DNA of 64,000 bases from an uncultured Muribaculum sp. (GTDB taxonomy: Bacteria; Bacteroidota; Bacteroidia; Bacteroidales; Muribaculaceae). The translations under genes and the position numbers were made by a program. The stretch spans positions 1 through 64,000 of the forward strand of contig CAJTSK010000002.1 of NCBI GenBank assembly GCA_910578835.1. The letters are read 5' to 3'. The notes under the pieces were generated by a model. That model was not told the origin of the DNA. It saw only the letters and a list, made by a program, of their open reading frames with translations, and did not search any database. Of this stretch, positions 7,808-17,923 are shown piece after piece (within the stretch, counting starts at the first letter, position 1; every line of letters begins with the position of its first letter).

Positions 7808-9385
7808 GTGGAACAATTTCATATAAGAACCTTGGATTTAACCGTAATTGGGGCCTATCTCCTTTTCATAATATGGTGGGGTCTCAAAAATGGGAAAAGC
7901 GAAGATTCCCAGTCTTACTTTTTAGCCGGTCGCTCTATGCCATGGTGGGTAGTAGGTCTGTCGCTCTTTGCCGCGAGTATATCAAGCACTACCCTTATCG
8001 GGCAATCGGGAGATGCATATCATACCGGGTTGGCTGTGTTCAATTATAATCTTACGGGGATAATCGTAATGATTTTCTTTGCGGTTTGTATACTCCCCTT
8101 GTATTTGAAATCCAAGATATTTACTATCCCTGAGTTTTTGGAGAAGAGATTTGACAAGCGTTCCCGTTATTATTTTTCTGCAATATGCATAATCGGTAAC
8201 ATCTTTCTCGATGCAGCTGGAGCGTTATATGCAGCAGCCTTGATTATTAAGCTGATAATGCCTGAAGCTGATCTGCAATTAATTATTGTGGTATTTGCCG
8301 TTATCGCTGCGTCATATACTATTCCCGGAGGATTGTCTTCAGCCATAAACGCAGAGATAATACAGGCTGCCATCCTGATATTAGGGTCTATAATGCTTAC
8401 GACTTTATGCTTCATGCAAGGTGGCGAATACTTTGCCGATTTGTTTTCAAATGGCGACCTGTCTTTAAAGCTCATACGCCCGCTTTTTGACAATGCGACA
8501 CCGTGGCTGGGGCTGATAGTGGGAATGCCAATAACGGGATTGTATTTTTGGGCTAACAATCAGACCCTTGTGCAGCGCGTATTAAGTGCCAAGAATATCG
8601 AGGAGGGGCGCAAGGGCGTGATTTTCACCGGATTCCTGACTATGCTTACGCTCGTGATAATCGCTATTCCGGGTGTTATAGCACGTCATCTGTTCCCGGG
8701 TCTGGAAAAGCCTGACATGGTTTATCCCAACATGGTTCTTAACCTTATGCCAATCGGGTTGCTTGGCGTTATGCTTGCAGCTCTCCTGTCGGCATTGACC
8801 TCCACTTTGTCAGCGATTCTAAACTCTACTTCCACGCTTTTTACGATTGATTTTTATGCGCAATTCAATAAAAAAGCATCGTCAAGAAAACTGGTCGTTG
8901 TTGGCAAGATTGCCTCGTGTGTGATTATAATACTTGCTGCACTTTGGGCGCCGTTCATTGGCTATTTTGGCTCACTATTAAAGTATTATCAAGAGATGTT
9001 GTCCTACATAGCGCCGCCTATCGTCGGGGCGTTCTTATTGGGTATTTTCACCAAGAGAACTAACGCCAATGGCGCCTTTGTCGGCTTGATTGCCGGTCTT
9101 GTAGTGGCTGTTTCGCTCCTCTTTTTCAAGAACGCGATTTTTGGGGATATGCACTTTCTGTATATTGTGCCCATACTGCTGATATTAAGTTTGATAGTGA
9201 TGTGGACAGTAAGCTTGTTTGGACCTCGGCCTGATAATGAGAAGCTGATGACAACAACATTCCACTATAAGGATTTAAAATCAGAGATAGTTTCGGCTTA
9301 TCATTCCAACTGGCTTTCAAGCTATCTCTTTTGGGCGGTAATTCTTTTAGTACTCAGCGCATTTGTCTGGATAATATTTAGTTAA
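7808..9385 (+). CDS. SSS-family sodium:sugar symporter
   Basis: A 525-residue inner-membrane transporter with about 13-14 hydrophobic helices. It shows sodium:solute symporter family signatures: FLAGRSMPWWVVGLSLFA early, the Na-site region SSTTLIGQSGDAY, and GMPITGLYFWANNQTLVQR in the middle. It would import a sugar or disaccharide from the periplasm with sodium. The GTG at 7808 is chosen because an ATG at 7766 lies upstream of the expected transcription start. It heads the plus-strand arm, 17 bases before the GH130 gene, so its cargo is probably mannose, mannobiose or a related product. Confidence 0.9.
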   Translation: MEQFHIRTLDLTVIGAYLLFIIWWGLKNGKSEDSQSYFLAGRSMPWWVVGLSLFAASISSTTLIGQSGDAYHTGLAVFNYNLTGIIVMIFFAVCILPLYLKSKIFTIPEFLEKRFDKRSRYYFSAICIIGNIFLDAAGALYAAALIIKLIMPEADLQLIIVVFAVIAASYTIPGGLSSAINAEIIQAAILILGSIMLTTLCFMQGGEYFADLFSNGDLSLKLIRPLFDNATPWLGLIVGMPITGLYFWANNQTLVQRVLSAKNIEEGRKGVIFTGFLTMLTLVIIAIPGVIARHLFPGLEKPDMVYPNMVLNLMPIGLLGVMLAALLSALTSTLSAILNSTSTLFTIDFYAQFNKKASSRKLVVVGKIASCVIIILAALWAPFIGYFGSLLKYYQEMLSYIAPPIVGAFLLGIFTKRTNANGAFVGLIAGLVVAVSLLFFKNAIFGDMHFLYIVPILLILSLIVMWTVSLFGPRPDNEKLMTTTFHYKDLKSEIVSAYHSNWLSSYLFWAVILLVLSAFVWIIFS

Positions 9386-9402
9386 TCAAAATCTCATAAA
9401 TT

Positions 9403-10470
9403 ATGAAACTAAAAAAACATAGTAATAATCCTGTCTTGTCTCCTTATGAAGGTAACGAATGGGAGTCATTAGTGACCTGTAACCCGGGTGTGGTCTATGA
9501 TAATGGAGTATATTATATGCTTTACCGCGCTGCAGGCAATGACAAGGAGCATGTCATTCGTTTTGGATTGGCGACAAGTACCGACGGATTTAATTTCAAG
9601 AGAATGTCTCCGCATCCTGTCTTCGGACCAAGTGCTGACGGTCCTGACTCGGGGTGTGTAGAGGATCCTCGTATTGTTAAGTTTGGAGAAAACTTTTTCG
9701 TTACGTATGCTTATCGTCCTTACCCTCCCGGACAATATTGGAAAAAAGCACACGATGTGGTAGATACTCCTGAGTGTGACGAGTTTATGCCGAAGGCGGT
9801 CAGGGAGAATCTCGGGAACACAGGGTTGGCTGTGACCAAGGATTTTTATAGCTACCGCCGTCTTGGGCGCATAACCTCTCCGGTACTCGATGACCGTGAT
9901 GTCATCATATTTCCTGAAAAAGTAAATGGCAAGTATGTACTTATCCACCGCCCCAAGCAATTTGTCGGGGAAGAATACGGCACTGAATATCCGGCTATAT
10001 GGCTCAAGTATTCCGATGATTTACTCGACTGGGAGTCCAAAGACAGCCATCTGCTGCTTACCGGAATCGAGGGTACGTGGGAAGAAAAAATCGGTGGCAG
10101 TACTCCTCCTATTCTTACTGAAAGAGGGTGGTTGATGCTTTATCATGGAGTTGAGCACGGCGGTCTTGGACATTACCGTGTAGGTGCAGTTCTCCTTGAA
10201 AAAGATGACCCTCTTAAGATTATAGGAAGAACAGTCGAGCCAATACTTGAACCTGAAGAGGAGCATGAGCTTGTCGGCTATTACAACGGATGTGTTTTCC
10301 CTACGGGAAATGTCATTGTAAAAGGCAACCTGCTCGTATATTATGGATGCGCCGACAAGCATATCGGTCTGGCAAGTTGTCCTCTTGATGAGCTGTTGGA
10401 TCATCTGGAATCTCAGCGTTGCCGGGATGCCGGGTTAAGCAGTATGCGAAATGTGGTTGTCAGAGATTAA
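9403..10470 (+). CDS. GH130 beta-mannoside phosphorylase
   Basis: A 355-residue cytoplasmic protein with no signal peptide, folded as a five-bladed propeller in known relatives. GH130 signatures are visible: NPGVVYDNGVYYMLYR near residues 26-42, the catalytic-Asp region CVEDPRIVKF near 85, DVIIFPEKVNGKYVLIHRP near 166-184, GGSTPP, and a late YYGCADKHIG. GH130 enzymes phosphorolyse beta-mannosides to mannose-1-phosphate. The subfamily (mannosylglucose versus manno-oligosaccharide phosphorylase) cannot be fixed by eye. No epimerase gene is nearby, which would fit direct use of mannobiose or mannooligosaccharides. Cytoplasmic location fits its place after the symporter. Confidence 0.88.
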   Translation: MKLKKHSNNPVLSPYEGNEWESLVTCNPGVVYDNGVYYMLYRAAGNDKEHVIRFGLATSTDGFNFKRMSPHPVFGPSADGPDSGCVEDPRIVKFGENFFVTYAYRPYPPGQYWKKAHDVVDTPECDEFMPKAVRENLGNTGLAVTKDFYSYRRLGRITSPVLDDRDVIIFPEKVNGKYVLIHRPKQFVGEEYGTEYPAIWLKYSDDLLDWESKDSHLLLTGIEGTWEEKIGGSTPPILTERGWLMLYHGVEHGGLGHYRVGAVLLEKDDPLKIIGRTVEPILEPEEEHELVGYYNGCVFPTGNVIVKGNLLVYYGCADKHIGLASCPLDELLDHLESQRCRDAGLSSMRNVVVRD

Positions 10471-10502
10471 CCATTGTTAAATCAAAATATTTTTATGCGC
10501 TA

Positions 10503-10513
10503 TTCAAAAAAGT
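10503..10513. promoter_or_regulatory. operator-like half-site before susC
   Basis: TTCAAAAAAGT agrees at 9 of 11 positions with the right arm of the inverted repeat at 7690-7726. It lies in the 158-base gap between GH130 and susC. Such an AT-rich word could occur by chance. Confidence 0.3.
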
Positions 10514-10559
10514 ATAATTATATAACCTTAATTAGCATAATCGTCAAGCTATTTGATAT

Positions 10560-10567
10560 TAATTTTG
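10560..10567 (+). promoter_or_regulatory. possible -7 box of susC
   Basis: TAATTTTG matches TAnnTTTG, 62 bases before the susC start. No good -33 partner is seen. It would allow the SusCD part to be transcribed separately from the transporter and phosphorylase. Confidence 0.35.
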
Positions 10568-10628
10568 CTTCCAGGATATTGCAATATTAAAACAATAATA
10601 ATTAATAACCCCAATCAATACCACACAA

Positions 10629-13600
10629 ATGGAATTTGAGCTAAAAAGGAAGACCATCGACTTTATGCGCCCGCTGATAGTTTTTTGCTTGCTATTGGCT
10701 GGGAGGTTGATAGGTTTTGCCCAGTCACCCGGTAATATTGATGTATCCGGAGTGGTTGTAGATGAAAGCAACGAACCTCTGATTGGCGTTTCAATCAGAG
10801 TGGACGGTACCAGTAATGGAACAACAACAAGTGTTGATGGAGAATATAAATTCACCGGCATACCAGGTAATGCTTACCTGATATTCTCCTATGTGGGAAT
10901 GGATCCCGTTAAAGTATCGGTCAACGGACGAAAGAAAATTGATGTAACAATGACAGCAAACTCAACAATGCTTGATGAGGTTGTTGCTATCGGTTACGGT
11001 TCTGTAAAGAAAAGCGATCTCACCGGGTCTGTAACTTCGGTAAAGCCGGAAGCAATTACGTCTACCCCTGCAAACTCTGTCGAGGGTTTGCTCCAGGGGC
11101 GTGCAGCCGGTCTGTCGGTAAATCTGTCGTCTCAAGATCCCGGCGCAGGTTCAACAGTCAGAATCCGTGGCGCAAGCTCGCTAAATGGTTCTAACTCGCC
11201 GCTCATCGTAGTGGACGGGTTCCCATTAGGTGACGCCGGAGATTTAAAGCAAATCAATCCCTCGGATATTGTGGGCATAGAGATTCTTAAAGATGCTTCT
11301 GCGTCTGCAATCTATGGTTCACGTGGTGCGAATGGCGTCATTATGGTTACAACCAGGAAAGCTAAAGAAGGAAAGACTATCGTGAATATACGTCAGCAGG
11401 TGACTCTTTCCCAGAAGTCAACCAAGCTCGACCTATGGCGTGACCCTGTACTTATGGCTTCGTTGAACAACGAAGCGCGTGTCAACGGCGGTCTGGAGCC
11501 TCTCTATGTCGGTAAGGTCAGCTCGACAGGTATATATTATCCTTCAATTGAAGAGCTTATGACGACGTGGGATGTAAATACCCGTTGGGATGAACTCACT
11601 CTTAGAAGCCTTCCGGTATCTAACAACACGACTGTTTCGGTTCAGAGCTCAAATGAGAAGACAAATTTTGCTTTGAGTGCTAATTATTACACCGATCAGG
11701 GACTCTTCATAAAGGATGATTACAAAAAGTATGGTTACAATCTCAGCGTTGAGCACCAGCTTTTCAGTAACTTCAAGGTTCGTGTGATGAACATACTTAG
11801 CCGCAATGTCCGAGACAATAACGGATGGCTGGCTTATTGGCGAAATCCTATATTCCCTGTATATGATGAAAATGGTGATTACTATCTTACCAACTCCAAT
11901 GACTACTCTCATCCTATCGCCCTTACCGAACATCGTAAGCAGCAATCTAAAGGAATAGATGTAATTTCATCCGGAGCTCTTGACTGGAATATACTCCCTC
12001 AACTCACTTTGACAACGCAGCTCAATTATAAATATGGCAGCTCTATAAGTGACAGCTATTATCCTAAGAAATACACGGAAGCCGGCTCTTTTAACAATGG
12101 ACAGGCTCAGATAAGCAACTGGGAGGGACAGAACCTTGTATCGGAGACGTTTGCAAATTATAATCAGGATTTTGGCAAGCATTCAATAAGCGCTATGGCA
12201 GGTTTCTCTTATGAGACATACAGTTCACGCAGTTCCGGTCTTATCGCTAAGAATTTTGTTAATGAAGCTCTCGGAAATGAAAATATGGGAGCAGGCAATC
12301 CTGAGTCTAATGAAGTTTCTAATGGCAAGACTGACAGTAAGCTTATTTCCTATATGGGAAGGGTAAATTATATATTTGACAACAAGTATCTTGCAACGGT
12401 CACATTCCGTGCCGACGGCTCTTCAAAATTCGGAAAGAACAATAAGTGGGCTTACTTCCCCTCCGGGGCGTTAAGCTGGAAGGCTCATCAGGAAGACTTT
12501 ATCCGCAACCTTGGAGTGTTTGATGAACTTAAATTCCGTGCCAGCTACGGCGTGTCAGGAAATCAGGGTATAAGCCCATACCAGACATTGAGCCGCTATG
12601 GAACTGATAAATACTTCAACAATGGAAGCTGGGTCACAACTATCGGACCGGGTTATGTCTCAGGTTGGACAGGACAAGACGGAATATATCGTGTATGGAG
12701 CGGCATTCCCAATCCCGATTTAAAATGGGAGTCCACTCATCAGTTTGACTTTGGAGTGGATATGGGATTCTTTAACAACCGTCTTCGTTTAGGCTTCGAT
12801 GTGTATGTCAAGAAGACCAAGGATCTCCTTCGTCAGCGCAATCTTGCCCTTTCGTCGGGCTATGACAAAATGTGGGTAAACGATGGTGACATCGAAAATC
12901 GCGGCGTTGAATTAACGGTCGAGGGAACGATACTCAATACCTCAGATTGGAGATTGACAGGAACATTCATAATGGCACACAATAAAAATAAAGTCATAAA
13001 TCTTGGCAATACTCTTGAGTCAGGACTTATTACCGACCCTATGACAGGAATGCTGTTTGAATATTCCGGTAACAACTACGAGCAGTATCGTGATTACATC
13101 AATATACTTGCAATTGGTCAGCCAATGAACGTATTCTATGGCTATCGTGTGGATGGTATCGTTCAGACTCTTGACGAAGGTATCCGTGCGGGTCTTGACG
13201 GTGACTATGCTCAGCCGGGTGAATTTAAATACTTGGATCTTGATGGTGACGGCGCGATAACAGAAGCCGACAAGACCATTATCGGCGACCCGAATCCTGA
13301 TTTGACAATGAGCTTACAGCTTAATCTCGGATGGAAGAACTGGGATCTCGGAGTCTTTTTCAACGGTGAATTTGGCAAGGATGTGTTCAATACCAAGGCT
13401 TTTGGGGAACCGAGCAATTCTCCACTCCGTTGGACTATGGACAATCCTACCAATAAATATCCCAGTCTCCGTGATGGACGTCAGTCAATGGTTTCGGATT
13501 GGTGGATTGAGGATGGCTCTTTCCTGAGGATTCAGACTCTTACATTGGGCTACACATTCAATTTCAAAAAATCATGGATTTGTGACAAGATAAGGCTCTA

Positions 13601-13733
13601 TGCCAACGTGTCTAACTTATATACCTTCTCCAAATTCAAAGGTTATGACCCGGAGGTTGGATTGAATGGCATATATACAGGTGGTTATCCTCGTCTTCGC
13701 AAATGGACATTTGGTGTTGACTTTACATTCTAA
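10629..13733 (+). CDS. SusC-like TonB-dependent outer-membrane transporter
   Basis: A 1034-residue outer-membrane importer. A signal peptide (about 1-31, ending GFAQ) precedes a carboxypeptidase-regulatory-like domain (about 38-108), a TonB-box-like segment LDEVVAIGYG (about 115-124), the plug (about 125-245, with GSTVRIRGASSLNGSNSPLI and GVIMVTTRKAKEG) and a long barrel ending in the aromatic residue of FGVDFTF. The DLDGDGAIT element near the end is common in SusC proteins. It imports oligosaccharides bound by the SusD lid, powered by TonB-ExbBD. The gap to susD is 14 bases. An internal Met (MRPLIV, residue 13) is an alternative start. Confidence 0.95.
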   Translation: MEFELKRKTIDFMRPLIVFCLLLAGRLIGFAQSPGNIDVSGVVVDESNEPLIGVSIRVDGTSNGTTTSVDGEYKFTGIPGNAYLIFSYVGMDPVKVSVNGRKKIDVTMTANSTMLDEVVAIGYGSVKKSDLTGSVTSVKPEAITSTPANSVEGLLQGRAAGLSVNLSSQDPGAGSTVRIRGASSLNGSNSPLIVVDGFPLGDAGDLKQINPSDIVGIEILKDASASAIYGSRGANGVIMVTTRKAKEGKTIVNIRQQVTLSQKSTKLDLWRDPVLMASLNNEARVNGGLEPLYVGKVSSTGIYYPSIEELMTTWDVNTRWDELTLRSLPVSNNTTVSVQSSNEKTNFALSANYYTDQGLFIKDDYKKYGYNLSVEHQLFSNFKVRVMNILSRNVRDNNGWLAYWRNPIFPVYDENGDYYLTNSNDYSHPIALTEHRKQQSKGIDVISSGALDWNILPQLTLTTQLNYKYGSSISDSYYPKKYTEAGSFNNGQAQISNWEGQNLVSETFANYNQDFGKHSISAMAGFSYETYSSRSSGLIAKNFVNEALGNENMGAGNPESNEVSNGKTDSKLISYMGRVNYIFDNKYLATVTFRADGSSKFGKNNKWAYFPSGALSWKAHQEDFIRNLGVFDELKFRASYGVSGNQGISPYQTLSRYGTDKYFNNGSWVTTIGPGYVSGWTGQDGIYRVWSGIPNPDLKWESTHQFDFGVDMGFFNNRLRLGFDVYVKKTKDLLRQRNLALSSGYDKMWVNDGDIENRGVELTVEGTILNTSDWRLTGTFIMAHNKNKVINLGNTLESGLITDPMTGMLFEYSGNNYEQYRDYINILAIGQPMNVFYGYRVDGIVQTLDEGIRAGLDGDYAQPGEFKYLDLDGDGAITEADKTIIGDPNPDLTMSLQLNLGWKNWDLGVFFNGEFGKDVFNTKAFGEPSNSPLRWTMDNPTNKYPSLRDGRQSMVSDWWIEDGSFLRIQTLTLGYTFNFKKSWICDKIRLYANVSNLYTFSKFKGYDPEVGLNGIYTGGYPRLRKWTFGVDFTF

Positions 13734-13747
13734 TTATATCAGGAAAA

Positions 13748-15256
13748 ATGAAAAAACATAATATTTTTATCACCCTTGCCTCAGGGATGGCATTAATGCT
13801 TTCCTCATGCAATCTTGATGAAACCCCTTACGGTTTTTATTCAGAGGATAATTTTTACAAAACCGAGGCAGATGCTGAAGCGGCGGTAAACTATGCCTAC
13901 GGGTGTATGACATTCCTCGAATATTCTCGATCGATTATCTTCTTGGGCGATATGCCAAGCGAGGTACTTACGACAAAGAGTGATGCTTCTATTGATAATC
14001 AGAACCTCAGCAATTGGAAAGTGGCTGATTTCAAAACCAATGGCACTCTTGAAAATTACTTCAAATATAGCTTTATCGGCATCAATCGTGCCAATGCGGT
14101 TATAAAGAAAGTGCCGGGATGTGATTTCAGTCAGGAAGTAAAAGACCAGTATCTTGGAGAGGCATATTTCCTTCGGGCTTACAATTACTTCTGTCTTGTG
14201 AGGAATTTCGGTCTTGTGCCATTGCATACCTCCGTCGTGGAGAGCCTCGGGCAGACCTCAACACCTCTCGCACAGGATCTTGATACTCTCTATGACTTAA
14301 TCTTGGGCGATGCCAGAAGGGCTGCTGATTTAATGCCAGCTTATGACTCGCCTCGTTTAGGTCGTGCCGACCGTGTGGCGGCGCAGGCTCTCGCTGCTAA
14401 AGCTTATCTATACATAGCTTCGGCAAAAGAGCATGGTGTCAAGCTTTACCGTGACATGCGACGCGACACAAAGGTTATGTATGACAGTGCTGCCTATTAT
14501 GCCGACAAGGTTATTTTTAATCAACACGTGTATGGCTTCGAGGATAATCTTCTTGACATTTACGATGTGGAAAAAGCCAATGGTCCGGAACATATATTCA
14601 TAATGGCTATGGATCGCACCGGTTCGACCGAAGGTCAATATTCAAAAATCTCAAAGATGTTTATCCCTTACATTGATGGTGCGACAATATATTTGAAGCA
14701 AGGTGATTCCGATGAGTTTATTCCCTCTCACGATGGATGGGGTGAATACCGTACAACCGAAGTATTCTATAATTCATTTGATGAAAATGATAAGCGTAAA
14801 TCTCATCTTATTGCTGACAAGGTATATGATGCAAACGGCGAGGTCAGCGCGTCATATCCCGACAAACTTCCTTATCCTTTCAGCCGCAAATATATTGACC
14901 CGCAATTTTCGGGAGACAAAACGAGTACACGCCCCTTCCTTATAAGGTATTCAGATATCGCTTTGGTTTATGCCGAGGCAAATGGTCCGACCCCTCAGTC
15001 TTATCAGCTGGTAAACTATATAAGGAATAGAGCCGGCTTGTCAGGCCTCCAGCCCAATTTGTCGGAATCCGATTTCCGTGAGGCTGTATACAAGGAGCGT
15101 AGTTTTGAACTCTCTTTTGAGGGCGACAGAATGTACGATATACGTCGTTGGAATAGAATCGATGAGATACCGGCAGCACGTGGTATGTCGGAAGATGATG
15201 TGACGTTCTATCCTATTCCACAGGCGGAAATAAATCTAAATGGTAGTCTAAGATAA
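13748..15256 (+). CDS. SusD-like surface glycan-binding lipoprotein
   Basis: A 502-residue lipoprotein: hydrophobic leader then lipobox LSSC with Cys near 21, followed by acidic residues suited to surface export. It has the SusD/RagB TPR-like helical fold, with YTEADAEAAVN-type repeats early, GEAYFLRAYNYFCLVRNFG near 137 and a C-terminal KERSFELSFEGDRMYDIRRW block that is diagnostic of the family. It forms the lid over SusC and delivers oligosaccharide. Its stop codon overlaps the next start (TAATG). Confidence 0.95.
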   Translation: MKKHNIFITLASGMALMLSSCNLDETPYGFYSEDNFYKTEADAEAAVNYAYGCMTFLEYSRSIIFLGDMPSEVLTTKSDASIDNQNLSNWKVADFKTNGTLENYFKYSFIGINRANAVIKKVPGCDFSQEVKDQYLGEAYFLRAYNYFCLVRNFGLVPLHTSVVESLGQTSTPLAQDLDTLYDLILGDARRAADLMPAYDSPRLGRADRVAAQALAAKAYLYIASAKEHGVKLYRDMRRDTKVMYDSAAYYADKVIFNQHVYGFEDNLLDIYDVEKANGPEHIFIMAMDRTGSTEGQYSKISKMFIPYIDGATIYLKQGDSDEFIPSHDGWGEYRTTEVFYNSFDENDKRKSHLIADKVYDANGEVSASYPDKLPYPFSRKYIDPQFSGDKTSTRPFLIRYSDIALVYAEANGPTPQSYQLVNYIRNRAGLSGLQPNLSESDFREAVYKERSFELSFEGDRMYDIRRWNRIDEIPAARGMSEDDVTFYPIPQAEINLNGSLR

Positions 15257-16227
15257 TGATAACGACAATGAAGGCAATATATAAATTACTCGCATTATCA
15301 TTCGTGGCGATAGGTATGCAGTCTTGTGTAAACGATTTGCAAGACGAGATAAACGATGGTAAATGGAATCATGAACGTCAGGTGCTTGACATAAAGTTTG
15401 AAAACCAGATTGGTGTCGCTGAGATTTCAGTTGATGATGCGACAAGTGGCACAATCAACCTTTCGATAAATGTCAATGCCGTTCCTGATCTGTCTGACAT
15501 CAAACTTACTAATCTCCAACTTTCTTATCAGGCAAAGTCTTCAATCTCTGTCGGTGAATCATTAAACTTCGAGAATCCGGAGAGGACAGCCAAGATAACG
15601 GTCTATTCTACCACTGGAGAACACCGCGACTATACAATCCATGTTTCGGAATTTGCTGAAACAATTGAAGGTAAATGGGCGATTCAGGCACTTTCAATAT
15701 ATGGTGGTACCGGTCCGGAATATGGCGGTGGCGCAGTAATGGCTCTTATAGATAAGCCGTGGGTTTGGAAAGAAAATGACGGTCCGGCTTGTGAAAACGA
15801 TAATATCCTTACTTTTACAATGACAGGAGTATCTGATGAGGGCAATACAAGCGGAACATGTCTGAACGAGGCCGGGCTGGACAACAAGTATGCCGATTTC
15901 ACATATGTTGGTAACAACCCCGAAAATCCGGGCGAAACAGTGGATTTGGACAAATTCTATCGTAAGATACCTGTTGGCGAAAGCACATGGGTAAGAAATT
16001 ACGCGGAAAATACAATCACTTTCACTGATAAGGACGGGCATGTGACTGTGGGCAGGTTTGAAAATGCCGGCACTGAAGACCTTGGCAATGGTATATCATT
16101 TACAATTGCAGATAACGCATTCTCGTTTACACTTGACGGGACCGACGATTGGACTAATATATACTCCGACTATGACAAGTTTGTCAAAAAGCCGCGTAAG
16201 TATTGGATTACTGTGAAAAGAATGTAA
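15256..16227 (+). CDS. surface glycan-binding-like lipoprotein (SusE/F position)
   Basis: A 323-residue lipoprotein; the lipobox (MQSC) follows a short hydrophobic leader, and an internal Met at 15268 is a plausible alternative start. The N-terminal ~125 residues look like one or two beta-sandwich domains (DUF5018/cadherin-like, with NPERTAKITVYSTTGEHRDYTI). The rest is a Gly/Thr/Trp-rich beta domain with no recognised family. The position directly after susD is where PULs usually encode surface glycan-binding proteins that help capture substrate. The exact ligand is not visible; beta-mannan is inferred from neighbours. Confidence 0.7.
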   Translation: MITTMKAIYKLLALSFVAIGMQSCVNDLQDEINDGKWNHERQVLDIKFENQIGVAEISVDDATSGTINLSINVNAVPDLSDIKLTNLQLSYQAKSSISVGESLNFENPERTAKITVYSTTGEHRDYTIHVSEFAETIEGKWAIQALSIYGGTGPEYGGGAVMALIDKPWVWKENDGPACENDNILTFTMTGVSDEGNTSGTCLNEAGLDNKYADFTYVGNNPENPGETVDLDKFYRKIPVGESTWVRNYAENTITFTDKDGHVTVGRFENAGTEDLGNGISFTIADNAFSFTLDGTDDWTNIYSDYDKFVKKPRKYWITVKRM

Positions 16228-16266
16228 TAAAAGAAATAGGTTGATTAGAAGACTCTTTTTGAGGTA

Positions 16267-17739
16267 ATGAATCAGGTAAAGTTTGTTTTTAGGTTATTGA
16301 TGACTTTGATCGGTTGTGGATTCCCGTTATCCACAATCGGTCAGGTTGTCATTTCTCTTGATAGCACAATGGTGGTCAGTCAAGAGTATGTAGGAAATGG
16401 TGTTCAATGGGATCCTTATCGGTTGGACTACGGTCAGGTAAAACTTAAATTGTCGGATAGCGATATTGCGAAATTATATAGTCGTCTTGACTTCATGCAA
16501 CCCGGGGTGATACGAATGATGATTAACGCGTCATCACTTGTAGCTTCTGATGGAACTCCCGATTTCAAAGGGTATTATGGTAACTTGCAACCCCTCCTGG
16601 ACTATTGCCAATCACGCGGTATTGACGTGGTGTTCGGTGATTGGGGAGGCTCTCTTGTTGATAAGAAGACAAAACAGATTCATACAAAGAATATTGAAAA
16701 TGTAATCGCATTTGTCGACTATCTCCTTAAAGAGAAAGGTATGGACTGCATTCGTTATTTCAATTTTGTCAATGAGCCTAACGGATATTGGTCGTCGACC
16801 GACGGTGATTTTTCATTATGGGCAAAAGGGATGAAAGTGACTTATGCAGAGATGGAACGTCAAGGCATTGCTTCTCAAGTGAAACTTATCGGTCCGGATG
16901 CTGCAATATGGACAAAAGAAGATACTTGGTGGGTGCAACAATCGGTTGCTGAACTTGGCAATATGATCGGTCTTTATGACATCCACACTTATCCCTCAAA
17001 GTATACTGTGGCGACCAACCAATATTATGACATCATTAAGGCTTACCGCGATTGTGTTCCTGCAGGAAATAAGATTATCATGGGAGAAATCGGGTTGAAG
17101 TATGTCGCACCCGAAGATAAGGACTTGAATGAATTGAATCAAAGTAGGGCAAAATCTGCCAGGTATGCGTCGTTGGATGACTCTCAGATGTCGGTCTATG
17201 ATTTTTCTTATGGCATTGATATGGCAGATGCCCTTATCCAGACTATGCGTGCCGGTTACTCCGGTACCGTTGCATGGATGTTGGATGATGCGATGCATAG
17301 CAACGAAGCTCCTGACAAACTTAAAATCTGGGGATTTTGGAATATTTTTGGAGATGAGTTTTTTGGAGCCGAGCAAGAGATGGTGCGTCCGTGGTTTTAT
17401 GCGTGGTCGATGCTATGTCGGGCTATACCCTCCGGATGTGACATCCTTTACTCGGAGTCAGCAGACCCTTTGTCGATAAAGTGTGCATATGCCCGTAAGG
17501 ATGGAAACTACTCGATAATCCTTTTAAATATCTCAGATACTGATGTTGACGTGAGTATTAAGGGAGCGCCTTCACCTGCCGCCAAAAATGTGAAAACAGC
17601 GATATATAGTGAACGCTCTTTGAATAACATTGCAACTGAGTTATCTTTGCCGGAAGAAAAGAGCTCTTGCTTTCCTGGATTGGATGAGGTTATAAATATC
17701 CCGGCAAATTCATTGATAATTATAAGCAATATCATATAG
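16267..17739 (+). CDS. clan GH-A glycosidase, paralogue 1
   Basis: A 490-residue exported enzyme. The leader contains LIGC near residue 17, which could be a lipobox, or cleavage may fall after TIGQ near 26. The middle is a TIM barrel with clan GH-A catalytic motifs: FNFVNEPNG with acid/base Glu near 170 and IIMGEIG with nucleophile Glu near 274. A C-terminal beta domain of about 100 residues starts near 390. The family (GH5, GH39 or another GH-A group) cannot be assigned by eye. It closely resembles the next gene, so they arose by tandem duplication. In this PUL an endo- or exo-beta-mannanase role is plausible but unproven. Confidence 0.75.
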   Translation: MNQVKFVFRLLMTLIGCGFPLSTIGQVVISLDSTMVVSQEYVGNGVQWDPYRLDYGQVKLKLSDSDIAKLYSRLDFMQPGVIRMMINASSLVASDGTPDFKGYYGNLQPLLDYCQSRGIDVVFGDWGGSLVDKKTKQIHTKNIENVIAFVDYLLKEKGMDCIRYFNFVNEPNGYWSSTDGDFSLWAKGMKVTYAEMERQGIASQVKLIGPDAAIWTKEDTWWVQQSVAELGNMIGLYDIHTYPSKYTVATNQYYDIIKAYRDCVPAGNKIIMGEIGLKYVAPEDKDLNELNQSRAKSARYASLDDSQMSVYDFSYGIDMADALIQTMRAGYSGTVAWMLDDAMHSNEAPDKLKIWGFWNIFGDEFFGAEQEMVRPWFYAWSMLCRAIPSGCDILYSESADPLSIKCAYARKDGNYSIILLNISDTDVDVSIKGAPSPAAKNVKTAIYSERSLNNIATELSLPEEKSSCFPGLDEVINIPANSLIIISNII

Positions 17740-17923
17740 GTAACTCGCGAAAATTAGCTGATATATAATCATGAAGTATTTGTGAGAGATTTTTCGGATG
17801 GAAAAGAGGAGTGGCTACATGACTGATTGATCGCCGGGAAGTCATCGAAAAGACAAATAAGTATATGTCAGCCCGCAAGGTTACTGAAATATATAAACTA
17901 AATTTTTTAAGCGTTACTTAAAT
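17740..17923. other. 184-base gap between the GH-A paralogues
   Basis: AT-rich spacer with no promoter, hairpin or reading frame that stands out. It is long compared with the other gaps in this arm and may be what remains of the duplication junction. Confidence 0.3.
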